From positions 1 to 23,666 of the forward strand of contig JBBSHS010000039.1 in assembly GCA_038232515.1 (NCBI GenBank): a stretch of DNA of 23,666 nt. The letters are read 5' to 3'. Numbering within the stretch: the stretch's first letter is position 1; each line of letters begins with the position of its first letter. A program made the position numbers and the translations under genes. The DNA comes from JBBSHS01 sp038232515. Its GTDB lineage: Bacteria > Actinomycetota > Acidimicrobiia > Acidimicrobiales > JAUJNH01. This document shows positions 7,983-15,379 of the stretch, one piece after another. The notes beneath the pieces were generated by a model that saw only the letters and a program-made list of their open reading frames with translations, was not told the DNA's origin and searched no databases.

Positions 7983-9365
7983 ATGTCCATTGCCACCATC
8001 AACCCTGCAAACGGTGAGACCGTCAAGACGTTCGACCCTCTGACGGCCGACGAGGTCGACGCCCGCATCGGCCGGGCGCAACAGGCCTTCGCCGCCTACC
8101 GGCGGACGAGCTGGGACGAGCGACGGGCGTGGATGAAGGCGGCCGCAGACGTCCTCGACGTCCGGGTGGAGGCGACGGCCAGGACCATGACCCTCGAGAT
8201 GGGCAAGCCCATCGGCCAGGCCCGGGCTGAGGTGGCGAAGTGTGCCAAAGCCTGCCGTTTCTACGCCGACCGGGCCGAGGAGCTCCTGGCCGACGAGGAG
8301 GCCCCGGCCGGCGCCGTGGGCGCCGCCCGGGCGTTCGTGCGCTACCAGCCGCTCGGTCCTGTGCTCGCCGTCATGCCCTGGAACTTCCCGCTCTGGCAGG
8401 TGGTGCGCTTCGCCGCGCCGGCGCTGATGGCCGGCAACGTCGGCCTGTTGAAGCATGCGTCCAACGTGCCCCAGACGGCCATGTTCGTGGAGCACCTGTT
8501 CCGGCGGGCCGGTTTCCCCGACGGCGTGTTCCAGACCCTCCTGGTCGGGCCCGACCAGGTCGAGGCCATCCTGCGCGACCGCCGAGTCAAGGCCGCCACC
8601 CTGACCGGCAGCACACCGGCCGGGAGGGCGGTCGGCCGGGTGGCCGGGGACGAGATCAAGCCCAGCATCTTGGAGTTGGGAGGCAGCGATCCCTTCGTGG
8701 TCATGCCCAGCGCCGACCTGGCCATCGCCGCCGAGGTGGCAGTGACGTCACGCTGCCAGAACAACGGCCAGAGCTGCATCGCGGCCAAGCGCTTCATCGT
8801 GCACGAGGCCGTGGCCGACGACTTCCAGGACCGGATGGTCGAGCGGATGACGGCGCTGGTGGTGGGCGACCCGATGGACGAGTCCACCGACATAGGGCCG
8901 CTGGCCACGAGCGCCGGGCGCGAGGACCTGCAGGCGCTGGTGGACGATTCCATCTCCCAGGGCGCCACCATTCTGTGCGGGGGCCACCTTCCTCCGGGGC
9001 CGGGGTGGTACTACCCGCCGACCGTGATCGCCGATGTGACCCCCAAGATGCGGCTGTTCGGCGAGGAGGTGTTCGGGCCGGTGGCGCAGCTGCACCGGGT
9101 GCCGGACGTGGAGGCGGCCATCAGACTGGCCAATGCCACCGACTTCGGCCTGGGCTCGAACGCCTGGACCACCGACCCAGCCGAGAAGGAGCGGTTCATC
9201 GCCGATCTCGAGGCCGGGGCCGTGTTCGTCAACGGCATGACGACGTCGTTCCCGCAACTGCCGTTCGGCGGCGTCAAGCAGTCGGGCTACGGCCGGGAAC
9301 TCGCCGCCAACGGCATCCGCGCCTTCTGCAACGCCAAGACGGTGTGGGTCGACGGCGATGGGTGA
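7983..9365 (+). CDS. gabD: Succinate-semialdehyde dehydrogenase-type aldehyde dehydrogenase
   Basis: A 460-residue aldehyde dehydrogenase. Key residues are visible: Asn134 in MPWNFPLW (131-138), Lys157 in LLKHASN, the NAD(P)-binding LTGSTPAGRAVG (207-218), general-base Glu231 in LELGGSDPF and catalytic Cys265 in NNGQSCIAAKR. The C-terminal NGMTTSFPQLPFGGVKQSG motif is intact. The start ATINPANGETVKTF and the MPWN/LELGGSDPFVV pattern match the GabD1-like branch that oxidises succinate semialdehyde to succinate. ATG 7983 is preferred over an upstream in-frame ATG at 7968 because GGAGGAG at 7970-7976 fits as its ribosome site. It converges with the SPFH gene with only 6 nt between stop codons. 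Other short-chain aldehydes remain possible substrates. Confidence 0.88.
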   Translation: MSIATINPANGETVKTFDPLTADEVDARIGRAQQAFAAYRRTSWDERRAWMKAAADVLDVRVEATARTMTLEMGKPIGQARAEVAKCAKACRFYADRAEELLADEEAPAGAVGAARAFVRYQPLGPVLAVMPWNFPLWQVVRFAAPALMAGNVGLLKHASNVPQTAMFVEHLFRRAGFPDGVFQTLLVGPDQVEAILRDRRVKAATLTGSTPAGRAVGRVAGDEIKPSILELGGSDPFVVMPSADLAIAAEVAVTSRCQNNGQSCIAAKRFIVHEAVADDFQDRMVERMTALVVGDPMDESTDIGPLATSAGREDLQALVDDSISQGATILCGGHLPPGPGWYYPPTVIADVTPKMRLFGEEVFGPVAQLHRVPDVEAAIRLANATDFGLGSNAWTTDPAEKERFIADLEAGAVFVNGMTTSFPQLPFGGVKQSGYGRELAANGIRAFCNAKTVWVDGDG

Positions 9366-9371
9366 ACGCCA

Positions 9372-10319
9372 TCAGCTGCGGCCGGGGACGGCTCCATCGG
9401 ACGTGGGCCCATCGAAGACACCGCGCAGGATCTGGGCCGCACCCAGCAGGGCGGCGCTCTCGTAGGGCACCACGATCTTGGCGTTGTCGCTGTCGGCGAA
9501 CTTGGCAAGGGTGTCGAGCTGCAGGATGGCGACCAGGGTGGGGTCCGGGGCCGCTGCCTTGATGGCGCTGTACACGGTGCCAACGGCCTGGGACCGGCCC
9601 TCGGCCTCGAGGATGGCTGCCTGGCGGGCGCCCTCGGCCCGTAGGATGGCGGACTGCCGCTGACCTTCGGCGGCCTTGACCGCGGCCTGGGCGTCACCCT
9701 CGGCCACGTTGATGGCGGACTGCTGCAGGCCCTCGGACTGCAGGATCCGGGCCCGCTTCTCCTGGTCGGCCGTCTTCTGCAGGGCGAGGGCTTGCAGGAT
9801 CTGGGGCGGCGGCGCGATCTCGACGATCTCGATGCGGCTGATGCGGATGCCCCACTTGTCGGTCACCACCTCCATCTGCTGCTGGACATCGGTGTTGATG
9901 CGCTCCCGCTCCGACAGGGCCTCGTCGAGCGTCATGGTGCCGATCACCGATCGCAGCGCCGTACGGGCCAGGGCGTCGATGGCAACGTCGAAGTTCTTGA
10001 CGCTGAACAGCGCCTGCTTGGCGTCGACCACCTGCGTGAAGATGGTGGCGTTCACCGTCACGACGACGTTGTCCCTGGTGATGACCTCTTGGCGATCGCC
10101 GGGCACCGGGATCTCGCGCATGTCCACGTGCTGGAGCGAGTCCACGAAGGGGGCGACGACCACCAGGCCCGGCTCGTGGGTCCGGCGGTACTCGCCCAGG
10201 CGTTTCACGACTCCGACCTGTCCCTGCTGGACGATGTTCAGCATGCCCCGCAGGGCCACCAGCAGTACGAGCAGCACCAGAGCCAGCACCGCCAAAGCGA
10301 TGATCCCGGCCACGCTCAC
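9372..10319 (-). CDS. SPFH/band-7 (stomatin/QmcA-like) membrane protein
   Basis: A 315-residue membrane scaffold protein. It has an N-terminal transmembrane helix (about 5-24), an SPFH domain (about 27-200, with VQQGQVGVVKRLGEY and the conserved RDNVVVTVNATIFTQV) and a helical tail with an 11-residue repeat, AEGDAQAAVKA, AEGQRQSAILR, AEGARQAAILE, AEGRSQA, at about 207-246. Family members form ring-like assemblies in the membrane and are linked to FtsH-type proteolysis or lipid microdomains. GTG 10319 is the start; its GTGA overlaps the nfeD TGA by four bases, so translation is coupled. The gene order nfeD then SPFH is the common partner arrangement. Confidence 0.92.
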   Translation of the reverse strand: MSVAGIIALAVLALVLLVLLVALRGMLNIVQQGQVGVVKRLGEYRRTHEPGLVVVAPFVDSLQHVDMREIPVPGDRQEVITRDNVVVTVNATIFTQVVDAKQALFSVKNFDVAIDALARTALRSVIGTMTLDEALSERERINTDVQQQMEVVTDKWGIRISRIEIVEIAPPPQILQALALQKTADQEKRARILQSEGLQQSAINVAEGDAQAAVKAAEGQRQSAILRAEGARQAAILEAEGRSQAVGTVYSAIKAAAPDPTLVAILQLDTLAKFADSDNAKIVVPYESAALLGAAQILRGVFDGPTSDGAVPGRS

Positions 10320-10837
10320 GGCGCTCTCCCATCCGCGCCGTCAGGCGCTTGATCTCTGTCCGGCAACCCGATCTCGACCGGGGCCCGACCTGCACCGTCG
10401 ACCGGCCAGACCACCAGTGTGGTGCCCTGAACCGCCGCCACCAGGACCGTGGTCCCGGCATCTATGGGGCTTCCGTCGCCGCTCACGGCCAACCATCGTT
10501 CCCCGGCCAGGCGGACATGGCCCACGCGGTGGGCGCCACCCACCTCGTCGAGCGTCACTACTTCCTGACCCGTGAGGCCCCCGTGCACGCCCCGGGCCAC
10601 GTGGGCACCGCGATGGTGGCTCTCGAACCTCCTGCTCACCAGCGGCCTGGCGGCGACGACACCCACCAAGGCCACGATCACGGCGACGGCCGCCTGGGCC
10701 CCGACCGCAGAGGGGGCCAACAGGGCCAGGGCAGCAGCGGCGAAGCTCCCGATGGCCCCGAACAGGGCGTAGAAGGCGAGGTGGTGCAGCTCGAACAACA
10801 GAAGCAGGGCACCGATCACGAGCCAGGCCAGGACCAT
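10316..10837 (-). CDS. NfeD-like membrane protein
   Basis: A 173-residue protein with two or three closely spaced hydrophobic helices in the first 68 residues (VLAWLVIGALLLLFELHHLAF and a later AAVAVIVALVGVVAARPLV), then a small beta-rich OB-fold domain (about 85-150: LTGQEVVTLDEVGG, HVRLAGERWLAVSGDGSPI, TTVLVAAVQGTTLVV). This is the short NfeD form that pairs with SPFH proteins; the OB fold is thought to bind its SPFH partner. ATG 10837 is preceded by GGAGGTGGAG. Its stop overlaps the SPFH start, so the two form an operon. Confidence 0.88.
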   Translation of the reverse strand: MVLAWLVIGALLLLFELHHLAFYALFGAIGSFAAAALALLAPSAVGAQAAVAVIVALVGVVAARPLVSRRFESHHRGAHVARGVHGGLTGQEVVTLDEVGGAHRVGHVRLAGERWLAVSGDGSPIDAGTTVLVAAVQGTTLVVWPVDGAGRAPVEIGLPDRDQAPDGADGRAP

Positions 10838-10918
10838 CGAACTCCACCTCCCCAGCCCAGACTATCGACGCCACCCGGCTTGGCCGTCGGCACATCCCTC
10901 AGCCGGCCAAAGTTCTCT

Positions 10919-10946
10919 TTGTTGGCGGCTCCTGGCCAGCTACGGT
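10919..10946 (+). promoter_or_regulatory. Candidate sigma-70-type promoter upstream of the small Cys/His gene
   Basis: TTGTTG at 10919-10924 and TACGGT at 10941-10946 are separated by 16 bp, a reasonable vegetative actinobacterial promoter, 75 nt upstream of ATG 11022. A second TATA-like element (catatt) lies near 11000. Assigned by motif only. Confidence 0.3.
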
Positions 10947-11021
10947 TGAGCGGTTTCCGGTCACGGCACTCTGGCCGTCCGGCAGCCGACTTGATTCGGA
11001 CATATTGCCGAAAGGGCGTTC

Positions 11022-11219
11022 ATGGAGAGAGAACCCGACAATCGGCTCGACGTCCACAACGCAGCCGTGGATACAACCGCCGCCAAGGCCCACCTGTGCG
11101 GCATGACCGACCTGCAGACAGGGCGCACCTGCATACGGCAGGCCCACCACGACGGCTCTTGCCACTGGGTGTCCAAGGACGAGGCTCGAGAGGCGGCACA
11201 GGGCGTCACCCCAGATTGA
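11022..11219 (+). CDS. Small Cys/His-rich protein of unknown function
   Basis: A 65-residue protein. ATG 11022 follows GAAAGGG, a usable ribosome site. The second half holds the potential metal ligands LCGMTDLQTGRTC, then RQAHHDGSCHW: Cys26, Cys38, His42-His43, Cys48 and His49. Similar short 'C...C...GH.G.H' patterns occur in many actinobacterial hypothetical proteins, but no function is known to me. A structural zinc site is a guess from residue spacing. A stem-loop follows the stop codon. It stands alone between divergent nfeD and the convergent ABM gene. Confidence 0.6.
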   Translation: MEREPDNRLDVHNAAVDTTAAKAHLCGMTDLQTGRTCIRQAHHDGSCHWVSKDEAREAAQGVTPD

Positions 11220-11222
11220 AGG

Positions 11223-11311
11223 ACGGCGGCTGACCGCCGTTCGGCGGCAGTCTCGCCTCGCAGCCGCTCGTCAGGAACTGTCGGCGCATCTGCGCCGTCG
11301 GGCGGCGACGG
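11223..11311. terminator. Stem-loop cluster between convergent genes
   Basis: ACGGCGG (11223-11229) pairs with CCGCCGT (11234-11240) around a CTGA loop, four bases after the stop of the Cys/His gene. Two more stems follow: GGCGCA/TGCGCC (11283-11296) and CCGTCG/CGACGG (11295-11311), the latter ending next to the stop of the minus-strand ABM gene. None has a U-tract. The position between convergent genes suggests bidirectional termination. Confidence 0.45.
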
Positions 11312-11611
11312 TCAGCTACGGATCACCTCATAGACGGCGGCGTGGATGGGGTACGCCTCCAGCCGACCCGACGCCTCACGGAAGGCTTCGCCCTGAGTGG
11401 CGGCCCGGAAAGCGTCGTCACTCTCCCAGCAGCCGACATTGACGAACCGGAAATCGGGGTTCGCCGACGATGCCCTGTGCAAAGCCGTCGAAACGAAACC
11501 GGGTTGCTCCTTCAGGTGGTCATTTGCCTGTTCCCAGGCGGCCAGGAACTTCTCGGCGTCCTCGGCCATCACCTCATACACCACGATGGCGGTGCACTGT
11601 TGCTGGTCCAC
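11312..11611 (-). CDS. Antibiotic-biosynthesis-monooxygenase (ABM) fold protein
   Basis: A 99-residue dimeric alpha+beta barrel protein. The fold is indicated by AIVVYEVMAEDAEKFLAAWE (8-27), the turn QPGFVSTALHRA (36-47), a central strand FRFVNVGCWES (54-64) and the helix DAFRAATQGEAFREA (66-80). Members range from quinol and heme-degrading monooxygenases to small stress proteins, and sequence does not say which activity applies. GTG 11611 is chosen because GAGGAGG lies just upstream. It is convergent with the small Cys/His gene and has the J-like gene 130 nt upstream on the same strand. Confidence 0.8.
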   Translation of the reverse strand: MDQQQCTAIVVYEVMAEDAEKFLAAWEQANDHLKEQPGFVSTALHRASSANPDFRFVNVGCWESDDAFRAATQGEAFREASGRLEAYPIHAAVYEVIRS

Positions 11612-11741
11612 GTCGGCCTCCTCGGGGTTGGTCAGGCGGCGATCAAATGAAGGTGGTCAGCTGGCACCACGGATGGGCCAAATGCGGACACCCCCTTGAC
11701 TCGTGCCCGAACGGTAGGTGATCCACGCATCAAGCTCCCGT

Positions 11742-11972
11742 TCAATGTGCGCCCATCATTTCGTCGTAGGCGGCCCTGCTCACCGGGTCACCGAGGACCC
11801 GCAGGGCTTCATCCAGTGCAGCAAGGGCACGGACGGCTTGACCGAGCTCGTAAGGGCGCGATCCCTGGAAGCGGTCAAGGTTCAACGGTCGGGCTTTGTC
11901 ACGGTAGGCGGCCAGGATCTCGAATTCGGTCGCCGTCACGGGGACGCCCAGGACTTCGTAGTGTGTGGCCAT
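11742..11972 (-). CDS. J-domain-like protein lacking the HPD motif
   Basis: A 76-residue protein that is almost only a J-like domain. HYEVLGVPVTATEFEILAAY (4-23) matches J-domain helix I and the start of helix II; ALDEALRVLGDPVSRAAYDEM (52-72) matches helices III and IV. Between them the invariant HPD, which triggers DnaK ATP hydrolysis, is replaced by Asn31-Leu32-Asp33 in ARPLNLDRF. ATG 11972 is preferred to an upstream frame extension because GGAGGTGG lies just ahead. Without HPD it probably does not stimulate Hsp70; it may act as a binding or decoy module. The reading frame is intact with normal codon use, so it is not an obvious pseudogene. Confidence 0.75.
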   Translation of the reverse strand: MATHYEVLGVPVTATEFEILAAYRDKARPLNLDRFQGSRPYELGQAVRALAALDEALRVLGDPVSRAAYDEMMGAH

Positions 11973-12246
11973 CGTCGTCCACCTCCGCTCGTCCAAAGAT
12001 CTGCGCCGGGTTCAGGTGCCCAGCTTGGAGGCGCACTGTTCCCATGCCAGACGTTAGCGCTCCCCAGAATCGGGCGGCCTGTCCGCCTGTCGCCCTCCGG
12101 TCAAGTCTTCGCTACAGGGTGGCGGCGACACTCACCTCGCACGGGGCCTCGATCTCCGTGAGGAGAGGCGCCCTTGCCGAGCCATCCTTTGCGCCCAACT
12201 GTGCCCGCCGGGACGGCGGGGTCGAGGCGTGGCACTCTGAAGTTCA

Positions 12247-12684
12247 GTGACAACCATGACCCGCGGTGAGAAGGCAAAGGGTGACAAAGCGAAGGGTGAG
12301 AAGGCGGAGGGACGCTCGGCGCGCACGGCGACTTGGGCCACGTCCCGTCCGCGCCGCCGGATCGGGGTTCTCCTGACTCTCATCGTCGCCCTCGACCTCA
12401 TCCTGGTGGTGGCCTTCGGCTTGCTGCCGCTCAGCGCCGCCGGCGGCCTCAGGTGTGATGCGCCCTTGAGGGGAGCAACCGGCAGACCGACGCCCAACAT
12501 GCCGCCGGTGATCCTGGAGAACGTCAAAGTCATGTGCGACGACGCCGCCAACAGTCGCTGGGCCACGGTGAGCGTCGTGGCCCTGGTCGTCTTCGTCCTG
12601 GCCGGCGCCGCCGTGCTGACGCCCGCTGACCGATTCGAGAACGTCCTGCTGCACCGGGAGGAGAACCCGCTCAACGCTCGCTGA
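12247..12684 (+). CDS. Two-helix membrane protein with Lys/Gly-rich N-terminal repeats
   Basis: A 145-residue protein of unknown family. A basic cytoplasmic N-terminus has three 5-residue repeats, GEKAK, GDKAK, GEKAE (7-21). Transmembrane helix 1 is about 40-62 (LLTLIVALDLILVVAFGLLP) and helix 2 about 106-125 (TVSVVALVVFVLAGAAVL). The roughly 43-residue loop between them has Cys70 and Cys97, which could form a disulfide outside the membrane. GTG 12247 or ATG 12256 is the start; neither has a clear ribosome site, so the transcript may be leaderless. A hairpin with a T-run follows the stop. Confidence 0.65.
   Translation: MTTMTRGEKAKGDKAKGEKAEGRSARTATWATSRPRRRIGVLLTLIVALDLILVVAFGLLPLSAAGGLRCDAPLRGATGRPTPNMPPVILENVKVMCDDAANSRWATVSVVALVVFVLAGAAVLTPADRFENVLLHREENPLNAR
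12265..12309 (+). repeat. Three 15-bp in-frame coding repeats
   Basis: Units at 12265-12279, 12280-12294 and 12295-12309 follow the pattern ggtgasaargcgaag and encode GEKAK-type pentapeptides. Third-position differences show that the array is not brand new. It makes the cytoplasmic tail of the membrane protein strongly basic. Confidence 0.7.
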
Positions 12685-12705
12685 GGCTCTGCCTCTGCAG
12701 CGTGG

Positions 12706-12729
12706 CTGCTCTGGGAGCAGGACTTTTCT
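12706..12729 (+). terminator. Hairpin with T-run after the membrane-protein gene
   Basis: CTGCTC (12706-12711) pairs with GAGCAG (12715-12720) around a TGG loop and is followed by gacttttctg. This is an intrinsic-type terminator 21 nt after the stop codon, also shielding the opposed tRNA gene. Confidence 0.5.
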
Positions 12730-12730
12730 G

Positions 12731-12804
12731 TGGGCGATGAGGGACTCGAACCCCCGACCCCCTGCGCGTCATGCAGGTGCTCTGACCACCTGAGCTAATC
12801 GCCC
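12731..12804 (-). tRNA. tRNA-Val(GAC)
   Basis: The minus strand folds as a full cloverleaf: acceptor GGGCGAT/ATCGCCC, D stem GCTC/GAGC, anticodon stem CCTGC/GCAGG with loop ATGACGC (anticodon GAC, reading GUC), a 5-nt variable loop and T arm GGGGG-TTCGAGT-CCCTC with one G-T pair. The discriminator is A (complement of 12731), as expected for valine. CCA is not encoded. A decayed copy lies at 389-462 in the same orientation. Confidence 0.93.
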
Positions 12805-12884
12805 GCTTCGGACGGGCAGCCTAGCAACCGCCGCCTTGGCCGGGGTGGGGTCGGTCGGTGCTGTCCGGCTCCGCTCGCCGCTCC

Positions 12885-13736
12885 TCAGCCCACCAGCACC
12901 CGCAAGGCCCCTGCCCGTGAGCGGAAGCACAGGGGTGTCGACATCCTGGTCACCTCACCGTCGAGGGCCACGTCGACGGTGGAGACGTCGGGCACCGCCA
13001 CCTCCACCTCGGAGTCGATCACCTGCTCGAGTACCGGCGACCTGCCCAGTCGGCCGGTGAGCAGGGCGGTCAGCACCCGGACGCGGGCCAGGCGGCGTTC
13101 GGCCGTGACCAGCCGCAGGTCCAGCCGGCCGTCGTGGAGCGACCCGCGCTCGGCCAGGTCGAACAGGCTGGACCCGTAGCAGCCGTTGCCGACGAACACC
13201 AACCATGCCCGGTGGCGGTTGCCGTCGATGTCGACCGGGAAGCGGTGACCACGGCGGGCCTGTTCCCAGGCGGCGGCGGCGTCGGCCACCCGCTTGGACC
13301 GGTGACGCTCGTGGCGCTCGCGCTCGCGGACCAGAGCGGCGTAGAAGCCGATGGAGGCGTTGTTGACGAACACCTCACCGTTGACGTCTCCCAGGTCCAC
13401 CTGAACAGTGCTGCCCCCGTCGGCGGCGGCCACCGCCGCGTCCAGGTCGCACAGGCCGAGGGCGCGGGCGAAGTGGTTGCGGGTGCCACCGGGAATGGGC
13501 AGCAACGGGGTCGGACATCCGGCCAGCACGGTGGCAGCGGTGCGCTGGGAGCCGTCTCCCCCGCACACCCCCACCCATTCCGCTCCCCCGGCCACCGCCA
13601 CCCGGACGGCGTCACCCAGATCGGCGCCTTCGACCTCGTGCACGTCCGCCGCCGGCATGGCCTCCCGCAGTGTGGCCGACCGCGTGCCTCCCGGGCCGGA
13701 CGCCGGGTTGACCAGGACCACCGGTCGACCGGTCAC
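12885..13736 (-). CDS. YegS/DagK-type lipid kinase (diacylglycerol kinase catalytic domain)
   Basis: A 283-residue protein of usual family length. The nucleotide-binding fold shows VVLVNPASGPGG (6-17), the signature GGDGS (59-63) and PGGTRNHFARALGL (82-95), followed by VNNASIGFYA (124-133) in the second domain. Members phosphorylate diacylglycerol, sphingosine or other lipids with ATP at the membrane face; the substrate here is unknown. GTG 13736 starts just before the first strand, with no strong ribosome site. It is the last gene of the minus-strand run that begins with glgX, 57 nt after the small acidic gene and 80 nt before the intact tRNA-Val. Confidence 0.88.
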   Translation of the reverse strand: MTGRPVVLVNPASGPGGTRSATLREAMPAADVHEVEGADLGDAVRVAVAGGAEWVGVCGGDGSQRTAATVLAGCPTPLLPIPGGTRNHFARALGLCDLDAAVAAADGGSTVQVDLGDVNGEVFVNNASIGFYAALVRERERHERHRSKRVADAAAAWEQARRGHRFPVDIDGNRHRAWLVFVGNGCYGSSLFDLAERGSLHDGRLDLRLVTAERRLARVRVLTALLTGRLGRSPVLEQVIDSEVEVAVPDVSTVDVALDGEVTRMSTPLCFRSRAGALRVLVG

Positions 13737-13793
13737 CGCGTGGGCCAGGCGCCGGACATTCCCGGACCGCCGGCGGTGGAGGGCCTGTCGCCG

Positions 13794-14036
13794 CTATCCC
13801 GGTGGCGCGATGGCCCTGTCGACGTCGCCGTCACCCTCGTGGTCCTCCTCGTCACGCTCGTTCGCCCGCTCCCTGGCCCTGGCCGCATCGTCGCCCTCGG
13901 TCTCCTCCGGCTCGGCGTAGGTCTCGCCGTGGGGCAGGTTGCTGTCGTTCTCGGCGACGTCCCTGCGGCCCTTGGCGATCTCGTCCTCGATGTGCTGGAG
14001 CCGCTGGCGTTCGGTCTCGGGATCAAGTTCGGTCAT
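13794..14036 (-). CDS. Small highly charged acidic protein of unknown function
   Basis: An 80-residue protein, with more than a third of its residues Asp, Glu, Arg or Lys. It begins TELDPETERQRLQHIEDEIA, probably a helix, then has a Pro/Glu-rich, likely disordered tail (YAEPEETEGDDAARARER). Similar short 'EIExEIxxxRR' proteins are common in actinobacteria, without known function. ATG 14036 has no ribosome site directly ahead. A strong GGAGGTGG at 14068-14075 instead serves a 6-codon frame starting at ATG 14064, whose stop overlaps further ATGs leading to 14036, so translation may be by re-initiation, or an indel has displaced the true start. It sits between the NDH-2-like gene and the lipid kinase gene. 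Confidence 0.6.
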   Translation of the reverse strand: MTELDPETERQRLQHIEDEIAKGRRDVAENDSNLPHGETYAEPEETEGDDAARARERANERDEEDHEGDGDVDRAIAPPG

Positions 14037-14080
14037 GTCGGCATCATGCCCGATAGCTGCCCATCTGCCACCTCCGCTGC

Positions 14081-15379
14081 TCACCCCAACGGCGACGGGG
14101 CCCCCAGCGAGCCCAATTGGGCGATGTCGCGGGGAAAGCACTCCGACAGCGTCCAGTCCGTCAGGATCCGGGCCTTGCGGCCGGTCCCGGGCAGCATCAC
14201 GAGGTGATAGGCCCGGCCCATCCACCAGGCCAGGAACCCCTTCGCGTGCCAGCGGTACACCTGCGCCGTGCCCTGGTTCCGCCCGAGGGTCACAGCCAGG
14301 CCCCGGGTGCGGTAGGAGAAGGCCCGCGGTTCGCCGACGCCCAGCACGGCGGCGACGTTGTCGCCGGCGGCCTGACCCTGGCGGAGGGCGTGCTGGGCGG
14401 TGGGAGGGCAAGCCTCGCCGGGACGGGACGGGTCGGGGACGGCGGCCGCATCACCGACGACGAACACGTGGTCGTGGCCGGCCGGGCGCAGCTGGTCGTC
14501 CACCACCACGCGACCCCTGTCGTCGAGCTCCAGATCCAGGTCGGCCACCATGGGTGACGGGCGCTGGCCGGCCGTCCACACGATCGTGGCCGAGTCGAAC
14601 GGACTGATGGTGGGGTCGGACAACGTGACTCTTCGACCCTCGCAGGAGGTCATCTTCGTCCCGAGGCGCACCTCGATGCGCCTGGCCAGCAACACCTTGA
14701 GGGTGTGGCGGGCCAGCTTTGCGTCGAGCGCGGGCAAGAGGCGGTCGGCCGCCTCGACCAGCACCCAGCGGAACTCGGCCGGGGCCAGCGACGGGTAGGC
14801 GCGTAGCGCGTCCCTGCTCAGCGACTCCAGCTCGGCCAGCGCCTCGACGCCGGCGTAGCCCCCGCCCACGAAGGTGAACGTCAGCAATCGCCGCCGTTCG
14901 TCACGGTCGACGGCCGAGGCCGCCGCTTCCATCTGGCTGAGCACGCGGTTGCGCAACCAGATGGCGTCGGCCAGCGTCTTGAACCCCACCGCCTCCTCGA
15001 TCAGACCCGGGATGGGAGCGACGGTGGGGACGGCGCCGGGCGACAGCACCAGAACCCGGTAGGACACGTCCTGGCGGTCGCCGTTGGTATCTACCACCAC
15101 GGCCTTGCGGGCGGTGACGTCCAGGTGCTCCACCCGACCGGTGACGATATCGGTGGATGGCAGCATCTGGCGCAACGGCACCACGGCGTGGCGGGGCTCG
15201 AGGGTACCGCTGGCCGCTTCTGGCAGCAGCGGCGAGAAGAGCAGGAAGGGTTTCAGCGCAAGCCGAGCGGGTAGGTACCCTGCCGTACCCTTGTGCGAGC
15301 TGTCGTTGCCCGGTCCCCAGCCCCCTCCTGGTGACGGCGGCTCGCAGAGGGGGCTTCTGGCGTCGGACGGGCTGCTCAA
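14081..15379 (-). pseudogene. Type II NADH dehydrogenase-like flavoprotein, N-terminal FAD motif missing
   Basis: Recognisable homology starts at FLLFSPLLPEAASGTLEPRH and continues to a complete C-terminus (TGRKARILTDWTLSECFPRD). The NAD(P)-binding TFVGGGYAGVEALAELE and the second FAD-contact region HVFVVGDAAAVPD are intact. Family members begin with an FAD-binding GxGxxG about 40 residues before the FLLFxPLLPEAA segment. That part is absent in all three frames between here and the treZ stop. In its place the open frame has 43 unrelated Pro/Gly-rich residues, starting with a TTG that overlaps the treZ TGA (TTGA). I infer a 5' deletion that fused the remnant behind treZ. Without the first FAD loop, quinone reductase activity is unlikely. 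Confidence 0.7.

Noticed and set aside
389..12804. A 12.3-kb integrative element bounded by two tRNA-Val copies
   Set aside because: No integrase, excisionase, relaxase or phage gene is visible, and the content is ordinary metabolic genes with uniform codon use. The tRNA pair is kept as a finding, not as a mobile element.
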